From: Agarophyton chilense
Taxonomy: Eukaryota; Rhodophyta; Florideophyceae; Gracilariales; Gracilariaceae
Direction: 5' to 3'
DNA: 64,000 bases
Assembly (NCBI GenBank): GCA_030374765.1
Contig: JARGXX010000010.1
Location: forward strand, 372,001-436,000
The notes under the pieces were generated by a model. That model made no database searches, had not been told where the DNA came from, and worked only from the letters and a program-made list of their open reading frames with translations. Made by a program: the position numbers and the translations under genes. Positions 30,039-39,782 of the stretch are shown one piece after another (the stretch's first letter is position 1; every line of letters starts with the position of its first letter).

Positions 30039-30923
30039 TCATGCCAAGCATTGCTTGAGACGAGATGCTAAAATTACTGCAGGACGAGGCCAGAAGAGCT
30101 CGAGATGTTTGCTGGGACGCTTGGTGGTGGGTTTGGTGCGGTGGGCTGCGGGCTTGGCGGGATGGTGGTGATGGCGTCGGTGACGGGATTGGTGAGGGTG
30201 CGGCGGGGGAGGCGGCGGGGCGCCGTGGGGCGCGTGGATGGGTTGCAACGAGGCTAGGTACGGGTGTGGGGGAGGGGGAGGGGGAGGGGGCGAGAGCTGG
30301 GGTTGGGCGAGGTGGTGGCGGGCGGAAAAATGAAAAGGGGCACTTGCCGAGGCAGGCTCGAAGGGCGGGCAGTGGCAGGGAGGGGCGTTGGGCGGGGGAG
30401 GAATATGCAAGTTGGAATAGGCGCGGATTTTGTTGGGCGGGGTGGGAGGCGGGGCGGACGGCAGCTCAGCAAAAAGCGGGGCGGACGGCAGGCCAGCCAG
30501 ATGCAGCAGGCGCGACGGCGGCGGAGGCGGCGGCGGCGGAGGCGGCGGCAGTGGCGGCAGTGGCGGCAGTGGCGTCAATGTAAGCGGAAGCGACAGAGGC
30601 AAGGAAGACGGGACAAACGAGGTGGAGCGGGCAATGGGCGGCTGCGCTGGGTGCGTGCGGCGCGCATGCGCGATGGTGGACGGCGAGAAGGGCGCGCGAG
30701 AGGACGGCGGATGAAAGGTGGAGGCGTGGTGAATGGAGTGCACGGCGACGCAACAGGACGGACAGCGAAGCGCGGCGGTGGGCGAGGCACGACGCGTGCG
30801 AAGCTCGGCGTTGGAGATGCAATGCGCGTGGAACGGGGCACAGCCGCACGGCGATAGATACGTGACGTCGGACGCGGGCGTGGGCTGTGAACACGCCACG
30901 CAGGTCGGTGTGGCGACGCTCAT
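30039..30923 (-). CDS. Proline-rich RING-finger protein
   Basis: 294 residues, ATG at 30923. The N-terminal 60 residues hold a RING-type zinc finger: CVAC, then CGC, HAHC and CPSCC, giving the C-x2-C, C-x-C, H-x2-C, C-x2-C spacing of RING or RING-CH domains. Such proteins usually act as E3 ubiquitin ligases; activity here is inferred. The rest is low complexity: Pro/Ser/His-rich, a run of more than 10 prolines, and a His-rich segment (SRHRRHHHHP). No transmembrane segment was seen. The DNA of this gene is very GC-rich and produces many spurious open frames on the other strand. It is divergently arranged with the MFS gene, 400 bp apart, so the two probably share a promoter region. A GAA microsatellite lies just upstream at about 30935-30973. 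Confidence 0.75.
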   Translation of the reverse strand: MSVATPTCVACSQPTPASDVTYLSPCGCAPFHAHCISNAELRTRRASPTAALRCPSCCVAVHSIHHASTFHPPSSRAPFSPSTIAHARRTHPAQPPIARSTSFVPSSLPLSLPLTLTPLPPLPPLPPPPPPPPPPPSRLLHLAGLPSAPLFAELPSAPPPTPPNKIRAYSNLHIPPPPNAPPCHCPPFEPASASAPFHFSARHHLAQPQLSPPPPPPPPHPYLASLQPIHAPHGAPPPPPPHPHQSRHRRHHHHPAKPAAHRTKPTTKRPSKHLELFWPRPAVILASRLKQCLA

Positions 30924-30934
30924 GGCTCGCGACG

Positions 30935-30973
30935 ACGAAGAAGAAGAAGAAGAAGAAGAAGAAGAAGGAGAAG
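30935..30973 (+). repeat. GAA-type trinucleotide repeat
   Basis: Mostly uninterrupted GAA units in the shared upstream region of the RING and MFS genes, immediately 5' of the RING start. Confidence 0.9.
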
Positions 30974-31323
30974 AAGAAGCGACGATGCAAGACGAGCAGA
31001 TGCAATCCGCGAGGGGGGGAGTGGCAGCGGCAGCTTTAAGCGCGCGGCGCGCGGCAGCCGGCAGCGTCCGGTGCGCTCGGTCTCAAGTTTGGCTTGCGTT
31101 CTCCCGTGACGAGCGCGCGTGCGCCGTGGCACGCGCCGTGACGTGGTTACTAGTTACAATGCACGCGTGTATGACATGGACGATGCGTGTGCGTCGTGGA
31201 CGCGTATGCGGCGTGGACGGGTGTGCGGCGTGTGAGATGTGGCACCACGAAGAGAGGTTGAAAGTATTTGCGTGCTGAGCAAACGGCTGCCCGTCGTGCC
31301 TTGCCGCCGCAAGCGTCCGCCAG

Positions 31324-32978
31324 ATGCACGCCGACGCCGCCGGTGTCGTGGAGTACGCGCCGCTGCCGCGCGGCAATGACGACGAAGACGACGACGATGA
31401 CGACGACCACGACCACCACGACCACCACCATCACGCCGATGCCGAGTGTCCCGACCACTCGCCGCCCGCGCAGCCCGCGTCTTCGCGCGCCTCGTGGCCA
31501 TACATATATCTGCTGTGCGTGGTGAACTTCGGTATCAGCGGCGTGTGGGCGCTTGAATTTGCCACCGTCACGCCCTTCTTCGCCGCCGCTTTGCACGCCG
31601 GTGACCGCGCCAGCCACGCCGTGTGGATGGTGGGGCCCATCTCCGGTCTGCTTGTGGCGCCCATCGTAGGCGCCATGTCGGACGCCTGCACCTCGTCTCT
31701 TGGTCGTCGTCGTCCCTTCATCATCGCCGGCATGTTGGCCACCGTCACCAGCTTGCTTGTATTTTCCAACGCCGTGCAATTGGCCGCCTTCATTGCGCCG
31801 CCCTCCTCTCCCTCCCACGCCACTGCCGCCATCGTCATCGCCATCGTCGCCTTTTGCGTGCTTGACTTGGCCGTGAACACCACCATGTGGCCCGTGCGCG
31901 CGTTGCAAGCCGATTTGCTTCCGTCACACGAGCAGCATCGCTTGCAAAGCGCTGCTGTCGTCGTTGGTTCGTTGGGTGATCTTGCTGCCAATGCGCTCAT
32001 CGATTCGTTTAAACAGCCCATTTCGCACATTCGCGCCTGTTACTTTTTGGCCGCCGTCTTTTATACCGCTGCCGTGTCCGTGCTGCTCGTCGTTGCCAAG
32101 GAAAAGCCTCTGCAGCAGATGACGCTTGCGGATCCCGACCTTCACCACGCCCCGCACGCCCACCAGCTGCGCTTGTTCACCATTGTCGACTACATCAAGT
32201 CGCTGCCCGCGTGGCTGTGGCGCATCGGCCTCACGTATGCGCTGGGCTTTTTCATGTTGTTTTGCGCCATGCCCAACCTGTCCAGCTGGTTGGGCGCCTC
32301 GCTTCTCGGCGGTATGTTTCCACAACTCCACCCCAAACCGCACCACCGCCCCCGCTCACTCGCTCACTCTCTTCTCTACAAACCTACAAAACAACAGGCG
32401 ATGCAAACGCGCCGCCACACTCGCCAGCCAGGCGCACGTACGAGCGCGGCGTCAATATATACGGCCAGTCCAGTCTCTTACGCGCGCTCGTGCAGATCGC
32501 CTTCTCGGCCGTTTACCCGTTTCTGCTACGCTTCATGTCGGCGGGCAAGCTCATGGGGCTGTGTTTCGCGCTGTACGGCGTGTTGCTGGCCGTTTTCAGC
32601 GACAGCAAATCGCTGCTGATCGGTCGCATCGTGGTGATCGCGCTTGCCTTTCCACAGGCGGCCCATTTTACGTTGCCCGTTGGCCTCACCGTGCAGTACT
32701 CGGACGAGTCCAACCGCGGCAAGTACCTCGGCGCGCTCAACTTATTTGCTGTCATTCCGCAGCTCATCGACACTACGTACGTTTTTGTGCGCCAGCTTTG
32801 GTGTGTGTACATGCACATGTGCTTTGTTTCTAACTTTTGGTTTGTTTTGTTTGGTGACAGATACACTGGCTGGGTGAGCGAGCGCTTTGGCGAGGCTGCA
32901 GTGATGAAAATCGGCGCCGTGTGGGGCATTCTCACCGGCATCAGCGGCTTTGTGTTCATGTCGGTGCGCGACAGTTGA
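31324..32978 (+). CDS. Sucrose-transporter-like MFS protein (SUT/SLC45 type), three exons
   Basis: Exons 31324-32311, 32398-32776 and 32861-32978 join in phase to 494 residues. Intron 1 is GTATGT...CAACAG, intron 2 GTACGT...GACAG with a TTTCTAAC branch site. The N-terminus has an Asp/His run (DDDDDDDHDHHDHHHH). Membrane segments begin at YLLCVVNFGISGVWALEF. The signature GPISGLLVAPIVGAMSD, then GRRRPFIIAG, and the later DLAVNTTMWPVRALQADL are typical of glycoside-pentoside-hexuronide MFS proteins, i.e. plant sucrose transporters and animal SLC45. These are proton-coupled disaccharide or hexose carriers in the plasma or vacuolar membrane; the substrate here is not known. The third exon encodes the last membrane segment (IGAVWGILTGISGFVFM). 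It ends 17 bp from the convergent methyltransferase gene. Confidence 0.92.
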
Positions 32979-32995
32979 GGCAGAATGCGCCTCCC

Positions 32996-33868
32996 CTACA
33001 CGCGCTGCGCGCTCACAACGTACAAAACATCGCCCGAGCACGCACCCAGCAAGGTGCGCGGCGACAGGTCCAGCGCCTCAATGTTGCCAAAGCCGGGCGT
33101 GTAGTGAAAGTAGGAGGCCACGGTGTAAATGTGATCCTCATTGGCGCCGCTCATCCACAGCGCCACCGCCTTGGTACTAAACACGCGATCACTAAAACTA
33201 AAGGCGGCGCGACCGCCACGACGCAACACTCGCGCCACCTCGCGCATGAGCTCGCGCGGACGCGTCAAGTAGTCCACGCTGAGCGCACAGAGCACCAGAT
33301 CGAAAGCGGCGTCGTCAAAAGGCAACACGGGCTGCGCGTTCACATCGCGCACCACAAACGTGTGTAGCGCATCGTTGGCGCGCATCTCCTCCGCGTTGAG
33401 CCCCAGCGCCGTGACGCGCGGCAACAGCGCGCCCGGCGGCGGCATGTACGACTCGAGCGAGGAGCACAAGTCCAGCACGTGCGTGGCGCGCGGTAGCAGC
33501 TCTGTGGCGTAGTAGCGACGCAGCGCGGCCACCGCACGCTCGTCAATATGACGCGTGAGACGCGGCGAGGAGTAGAAGATGGTGTCAACAGTTTCGTCGT
33601 AGCGCGCGAAATCGGCGCGCGTGTACGGCCAGGTTGACGGGTATTGCGCGCTTGATGCGATTTGCGCGGCCGCTTCGGGAGGAAGACATCGCGTGGTGGA
33701 CGCGGCAGTCGCGCCATGGTGGCGGCGGGCGGCGGCCGGAAGCAGCGCGAAGGCGGCGAGCAGCGCGCGGCGCGACGGACGCGGCGCGCGCGGCGTAGGA
33801 GCGCCTGACGTGGTGGTGGCGACGGGCGAGATGAATGCTGCGCAGTGGCAGCAGTGGCGCATTTGCAT
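32996..33868 (-). CDS. SAM-dependent methyltransferase (type 11), likely plastid or lumen targeted
   Basis: 290 residues from the ATG at 33868. The first 60 residues look like a bipartite targeting signal: a basic, Ser/Pro/Thr-rich start, then a twin-arginine followed by a hydrophobic run (SRRALLAAFALLPAAA), as in thylakoid-lumen proteins. The class I methyltransferase fold follows: motif I is divergent (HVLDLCSSLESYMPP), then VTALGLNAEEM, RDVNAQPVLPFDDAAFD, and ALSVDYLTRPRELMREVARVLRRGGR. FSFSDRVFSTKAVALW is typical of a conserved family in algae, plants and cyanobacteria whose substrate I do not know. The glycine-rich loop of motif I is replaced by CSS, as in that family. Confidence 0.85.
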   Translation of the reverse strand: MQMRHCCHCAAFISPVATTTSGAPTPRAPRPSRRALLAAFALLPAAARRHHGATAASTTRCLPPEAAAQIASSAQYPSTWPYTRADFARYDETVDTIFYSSPRLTRHIDERAVAALRRYYATELLPRATHVLDLCSSLESYMPPPGALLPRVTALGLNAEEMRANDALHTFVVRDVNAQPVLPFDDAAFDLVLCALSVDYLTRPRELMREVARVLRRGGRAAFSFSDRVFSTKAVALWMSGANEDHIYTVASYFHYTPGFGNIEALDLSPRTLLGACSGDVLYVVSAQRV

Positions 33869-33933
33869 GTCGATGGCGGAGATTGCAGAAGAAAAAAAAG
33901 TACGCTGGCTCAGCGTTTATGGGGATGGGGTTG

Positions 33934-34611
33934 CTACGAGGAAGGGGGCGACAGCGACGAGAGGTTGTCGATGACTTTGTCGCAGGCGCGCACGGTGACG
34001 GAGCGAAACAAGCGCGCAACGTTGTACGGATCGGTGGCAGCCCAGCGGCGCACGTCGGCGACGCAATCGCCGTCACACACGATGAGCGTCCCCGTGGGCA
34101 CGCCGCTGTCATCCAAAAGCGGACCGATGAAGCCCGCGCGACGCGCGCGGGTCCACCATTGCAGATGCGCCGGGCGCGTAGCGGCGCGCAACGACACGCA
34201 ATCAGCACGATCCTCACACCACACGACGAAGAGACGCGACGGCATCGGCGCCACAACAAATCCACATCGCCACGCGCGCAAGTCAACAGCCCCAAACAGC
34301 TGGGCGCGCGCGTACGGATCGTCAACAAGAAGGCGACGCGCGGCGGGAAAGGTGGCGGCGCGTAGCACGAGAAGAGAACCGAGTGGAGAGGGCGGCGGAG
34401 TGACGTGGTCAACGCGCAGAGGACCGGCGAAGATGGTTTGAGTGCTCGGCAGGGACGCCCAGCGCAGGTGGGCGGCGCGGTGGGCGGCGCGCTTGGGCGC
34501 GCTGTCTGCGGCGTCCGTGCACAGCGCGGCGAACAGCGACGGCGGCGGCGACGCGGCGGCGGCGGCAGCGGTGGCAGCGGCGGCAGCGGCGGCGCTTTGT
34601 GGCGCGATCAT
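33934..34611 (-). CDS. Tandem YCII-domain protein
   Basis: 225 residues, ATG at 34611, with an Ala-rich N-terminus (possible organelle targeting). Two copies of a YCII-related dimeric alpha/beta barrel follow. Copy 1: AAHLRWASLPSTQTIFAGPL, GSLLVLRAATFPAARRLL, DDPYARAQLFGAVDLRAW. Copy 2: PAHLQWWTRARRAGFIGPLL, GTLIVCDGDCVADVRRW, TDPYNVARLFRSVTVRAC. Each carries the typical H near the start, the GPL turn and the DPY motif. Single YCII domains are small enzymes or binding proteins of largely unknown role; tandem fusion is less common. It is head to tail with the methyltransferase gene, 65 bp apart. Confidence 0.85.
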   Translation of the reverse strand: MIAPQSAAAAAAATAAAAAASPPPSLFAALCTDAADSAPKRAAHRAAHLRWASLPSTQTIFAGPLRVDHVTPPPSPLGSLLVLRAATFPAARRLLVDDPYARAQLFGAVDLRAWRCGFVVAPMPSRLFVVWCEDRADCVSLRAATRPAHLQWWTRARRAGFIGPLLDDSGVPTGTLIVCDGDCVADVRRWAATDPYNVARLFRSVTVRACDKVIDNLSSLSPPSS

Positions 34612-36446
34612 CGCGAAGAAAGTTGAGCTCGTGCCATGCCTCCGCTCTCCGCGTGCAATCGTCTACATCGCAAATTTCGGGATTTCACGTGTACAGCCAT
34701 GTACGTTTTGGCCATGTCTGCGTCGAGAGTAACGCCCGACGCCACGACTCCTCATGGCATTGCACGTCTGGCGCCATGGCCAATTGTACAGGACTCTCCC
34801 CATGGGTAAGCCACGAATAGGCCCCTACAATCGCCGTGGAGGCGAGTTGGAATGATGTGACATCAGGGCGGAGAGGCATTAAAGGCATCGAACAAGCAAA
34901 GCTGATAGTCCGTCTCACGGGCTATTCGGATCGGTTCTCACAAACAAATTGCCCGCTCAGGTTTAAATGGCACCAAATGGTCTCGTAGTTCACGTTGATG
35001 GCACTGCATCGCTCCTTGATGATTACGTCAATATAGCATAAATCGCTGCGCTCTCCAGAAGTTGGCAAATGCATCTTCTATCACGTCTCTACCGCTTAAC
35101 ATATACCTTTTTTCATTTCTTCTTCCGATATGAACAGAGACCGTCTCAAATTCTTCAATCTCAGTTATAACAACAAAAAAGTGCGGCATTGCGCAGCTCG
35201 CACATAATATGAGAAACGCGTAATGCTGCCCTTGTTAACACCTGAATAAACAGGCCATCATGTTTCACCGGGTTACCACGCTGAACACAAGCTGGAAAAT
35301 CTTATCTCGATGCCACTCTGTGGCGTCTATTTATGAACGCCACAAAATGCTATGCAGTATAAACTTCACAACTTCAGTCCACACTCGCTCCAAATCTTGC
35401 TGCAACGTACGCGGCGATTGCGACCAAATCTCTGCAACGTAAAAGACGCGAAAACGGGCATCTCCTCGCAGTAACCGCTTCTTACATTCTTTTGCAGTAA
35501 ATATTCGAGCTACCTTTCGTGCCCAATATATAAATGTGTCTATGTGCTACTGTCCAGGAAATATCCAGTCTTGAAAAACCTCAGTCCTTCTCTCATGATT
35601 TGTCCAATGTATTACCTAAAATCAGGACCGATTAAACGTAATCATGTCAGCAAGCAAGCAACGTTAGCAGTGAAAAAGACATGTTATTGATGAAAAACAT
35701 ACAGCTAGCACCGTAAATAATCTCAAAAAAACGGGTACCAGATACGTATCTCAGAACAAAAATCATCGCGTAACACTTCGAGAATCGCAAGAACTGTATT
35801 GCGCTTCATTATATTCACCAATCGATCTTTTTATGACCAACCTACTGTGGCCCCAACTTGTAGTTGAGTATGTGCGCGCATGATTGACCAACGCAGCCGA
35901 ACAACCAAATTGAGAGAATTATTCACGCAACCAGGCGTTTTGAGACAGCCTGTTAGTAACCATTTCAGACCTTTCTAATCGAAGAAAGTATTTGTATAAA
36001 CTTACGAAGACTTATTTTCAACAGACGTTCTGGGGTTCGTCTGAACCGCATCGGGAAGAACGCAATGGAGTCAGCACATGGATTGTTAAGATTCCTGGAT
36101 CGTTTTGATGGCAAATGTGCATGAAAATACAATACGAACTCACCTTCTGCCTGTTCAATAGACGCCCGTTTCAACCATATGTCAAGGAGTCCATGGGAAC
36201 TCGTGCGAAAGCACAAGATATTAAAAACCTACAAACCTTCGCAAAAGAAGCCGCGCACGCACCTTACATCCGATTCACATCGTTTCAGTACCATTCCGAG
36301 CTGCCCCAGGTGTCTTGCTGCGATCCACTGCCATGCAAGGCCTCTGCACAACCATTGCTTCGTCGCGCAGTGCCCTTGGTCCTAGCGACTCACATTACCA
36401 TCAAATCTTCGAGAGAAGAACCCTCCTCAAATGACGTTGAGAAGCA
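34612..36446. other. Intergenic region, no gene seen
   Basis: The first 300 bp are the upstream region of the YCII gene. The rest is AT-rich with only short open stretches, none with a recognised motif. Confidence 0.5.
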
Positions 36447-36617
36447 ATGACAGATTTTCTCAGGCACGTGCTCGACTCAATAACGAAAGCCCGAACGTTG
36501 TGTTGCGGATGGGTGGAACACTGGCCGGAAAAGGCGGGCGACGCCTTCATCGGCCTTGTCGAAACACTTCAAGAGCTTGCCAAATCACAAAAATTCTCAA
36601 GAATTATACATTGAACT
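36447..36617 (+). other. Short open frame of unknown nature beside the solo LTR
   Basis: 56 codons starting MTDFLRHVLDSITKARTL and containing GWVEHWPEKAGDAFIGLVE. It reads as a helical, protein-like stretch and stops 11 bp before the solo LTR insertion. It may be a fragment of an older gene or transposon; no homology is recognised. Confidence 0.25.
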
Positions 36618-36628
36618 CGTTGTGATTA

Positions 36629-37542
36629 TGTGGAGCAAAACCCGGCGACAGGAAGTGCTCTCAAGGTGTTCGAAGCCTTGCTCCCTGGGGGAGGCAGACT
36701 CAGAGACAGAGCCCTCCGTTCCACCCGTAGTGTGGGGTGTAACTCCCACGGGGGATTCCGGCAGCACCGACGGAGGTGAGGGGTAGAAACCGTTGGATCG
36801 GGAATGGGTATGGGTATCCCAAAGAATGGGGGAAAATCCGGCGAAGAGGAAAAACGGGGCGAGGGTCGGGCACTAACAGGCACCGGACCTGAGAACCAGA
36901 AAAGGGGCGAAACAACAAAAGAAACCCAATACAGGGGCGAAAACCTCTCCTCGAAAGGAAACACAAAAAGCACGCAACAAGTAAGCAGAACCCCCACGGG
37001 GTATCGTGCACGCAGGTCGTCTGAGCGGTCCCAAGGGGGTGGTTGTACGGAACCCAAACGTGGGCACTCTCCAAGTGGAGTCGTGTCCCTACGCAGGCGT
37101 TGCTAACCAGAGCCCGTTCCGGGTTGTAAGGCCGAAACGATGGCGACGAAGAACCTCTAAAGGTATCGAAGACCAACCTTGGTTACCATTTACTCTGAGC
37201 TTCGGACTGTCAGATTTCATCTCCATAAGTAGGGCCCACTAACTAACTCTACAGTAGTGCACACCTGCTCAGGGCCATACACGTGGAGATCCCACTGTCG
37301 GGGCCCAAAAGTCCAACGTTCTAACAAATATCCGAAAATCGGTGCCAAAATTAAGCCACGTGTATCACGGGGCCAATCCAACCATGGGCCATCCGAATCT
37401 TCCCTTATAGGCGAACTCTAACCAGAAAACAGTGCCACCTCAGCACACCTTAGAGGGGATCATAGTCATAACCCTCGGAGGGTTCAATCCTCATTCTATG
37501 AGTTCCATCTTCAAGTATCCACTAACTGGGCGTTTCTCTACA
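36629..37542 (+). mobile_element. Solo LTR (914 bp) with GATTA target duplication
   Basis: Begins TGTGGAGCAAAACCCGGCGA and ends TTCTCTACA. GATTA lies on both sides (36624-36628 and 37543-37547). No internal gag or pol exists between, and no second LTR is near, so a former element was removed by LTR-LTR recombination. It is rich in short inverted GC clusters, as is the solo LTR at 25160. Confidence 0.93.
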
Positions 37543-37708
37543 GATTACAGAAGCTGCAAGAGAAGGGCCCAAGCTCCTTTGAGCTGGTCGCCTTGTTGAC
37601 ATCCGAACAAGACATTTGGGCATCCCCACGGTTTTCAAAGCCCACGATCGTTTCCCTCCATCTCTGTAGAGCCTCTGTTCTCTTGGCTTTACCTGCATCG
37701 CCGCTCAA

Positions 37709-39607
37709 TTACATAGCCCTCTCACCAAGCTCACTGCACATTCTTCCAAGCCAATTCACACCCGGTGCTTCGTGATGCACAATTCGGAAGTCGCTTGTCT
37801 CCCCTTCCCGTCCGTGAGCGTTGCCACTTCCGATCAATCGGTTTGCTAGTGCCGTGCACATAAGAACAATCATCTTCTGTTTCTCCTCATACTCTACTTG
37901 AGCTGCACATCCGCCTGCGACGAGTTGGAAGAGTAGAGGTCGCACGGCACTTGAGGTATAATCTCTCACAAGGTACATGCAGCAGAAAGCCAATTGTTGC
38001 AACGTTACCACATTTTCTGGTGCTTCTCGGACTCGAAACGTTTTCTTCACTGCGGTGACAAATCTAGAAAGGCCCACCGGCGACGAGGAGGAGGCACTGT
38101 ATGCCCCTTCGTCGATGCTCTCGGCTGAGCCGAAATAGGACTTCGGAGATATGGCAGGTGTGTGCTCAGTGTATGTTTTCATGAATTCCGATTTCCTGGT
38201 GCCGTGGAAGCTTTGGATATTCGCACGGATCAGTGCTCCAATCCTCTCCGCGTTTGCCTGGAAAAACGTCCTGGCATGTGAAATAAGCTCGGTAGTTAGC
38301 TTCCCACAGCAACTCTCTATCGAAGGCACAAAGAGTTCCTCGAAAAAAGCTTTCTGATCTGGGAACATCATGTGAAGCAGCGAATTGGTGCTTTTGATTT
38401 TTGTCACTATCAGGTTGCCAAGATAGCTTCCCTTTTTTCCTTCCTTTGGCTTTTTTCATGGCTTTTCCCCCCAGAGAATCGCTATGGGACAGAAGATGGT
38501 GCCATCAACGGTGCGGCAGCCAGGCTGGCTTGCTGTACAGGAGAACGAAAGGACTTCGCGAACCTTTTTGTCGTGTTCCTAAGAAAAGAAGTGCTTGAAA
38601 TTTCCACAGAGCGCAACTTCGCACTGATCGTCTGTTAGTTCCGTCGACGCTCCGGATAATGTGTGGGATGAAATCTGCCTAGCTGGTCCCGTGTTGATTG
38701 TTTCTGATAGGTCACTAACAAGATTTTTCAGCCCCTCAACCTCTAGTCTGGTACCTTCCACAAGCTGAAAGAGTTTCTGCTGCTCTTCGTGTATAGTTTT
38801 CTGCAAGCCCTAAATTCCGGTGATGCTTGCATGTTTTGCTATCACAGAAGATAGCTCATGTAGAAATCTGGAGCCTTGGTGCGCATAATCATTCATGCTT
38901 CTTCCTCTCAGTACAGTGCTCCGGTTTTGATCAGGTGTATATCCTGGAACGTACGGCTCTGCTGCATGCCTTCGGAACTCAGCAGGGGGAACAATGTCGT
39001 CACGGCTGTGAGGCAAATTGTCGTCCCTACCATGAACATCTCCGGATGGTGTAGTGTAATTATTATCGTAGTCCATCCTTTCGAGGCTACTGGTGGACAG
39101 ATTTGCCGGTCTTTCCTGTCTTGTGGGCAGTTCTTGATGAAAACCGATACCCATTCCAGGAATCGTAGTCCCCCTCTGCTCTTGGCGTGAGAATGGGAGC
39201 ATTCCGACCTGTTCAGCCGTTTGTCTCTGAGCCAGTCGCCCCTGTGAAGCATCAATATTGGTGGTTTCGTGTCCCTGCAAACCCAAGTACGTCGATGATC
39301 TGTACGCCGTCACTCCATTATCGTCGTTTGCGGGAATAAATGCATCTGGAAGAGAAGGAACTGGAGGAGAATGCATAAATGCGAGGCGTGCTTGGTAAAT
39401 AGGCCGCTCTGCACAGTCTCCCTCCACGGAAGCCGCTGTATGACGATGGGAGACAGCCTGAGAAACTCGGGGTGTATTTCGAATGCCGCCGTTGCGCTCC
39501 GAAACACGGGCACCATGTCGAAGGACTCCACGCTTTCCTATTGAGCACGAAGGGGGCAGATGAGAAAGATTAGAAGATAAGGGGAGGTTATCTCTCTGCG
39601 GAAGCAA
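37709..39607 (-). pseudogene. Second reading frame of the CMC-like DNA transposon, unknown function
   Basis: One frame of about 630 codons, read from 39607 to 37709, interrupted by in-frame stops (TAG 38810-38812, TAG 38579-38581, TGA near 38460) but by no frameshift. The N-terminal 260 residues are Ser/Gln/Arg-rich and polar. A coiled coil follows (EEQQKLFQLVEGTRLEVEGL), then a Cys-containing stretch (DDQCEVALCGNFKHFF) and a helical C-terminal part (KAFFEELFVPSIESCCGKL; VTLQQLAFCCMYLVRDY). It lies downstream of, and in the same direction as, the transposase, so it is probably an accessory protein of that transposon. I recognise no family. Confidence 0.6.
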
Positions 39608-39782
39608 AGCTATTCGAAATATCGTTCAACAGAAGGGCTCTGGTGTTTTTCTGTGGAGAGGTTAGAACAAAACCGTGAGGTACACCTTTTATCACAGTTG
39701 CTGAAGCGAAAGGATGGTGATTTTAATACTTTTATTTATGTACTATTGTTCAAAGCAACTACTCGACAGCTATACTCGTCTC

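Noticed and set aside
30065-30857. Long plus-strand open frames opposite the RING gene
   Set aside because: They are Gly/Arg/Ala-rich mirror frames caused by high GC; the minus-strand frame has the RING cysteines and an ATG.
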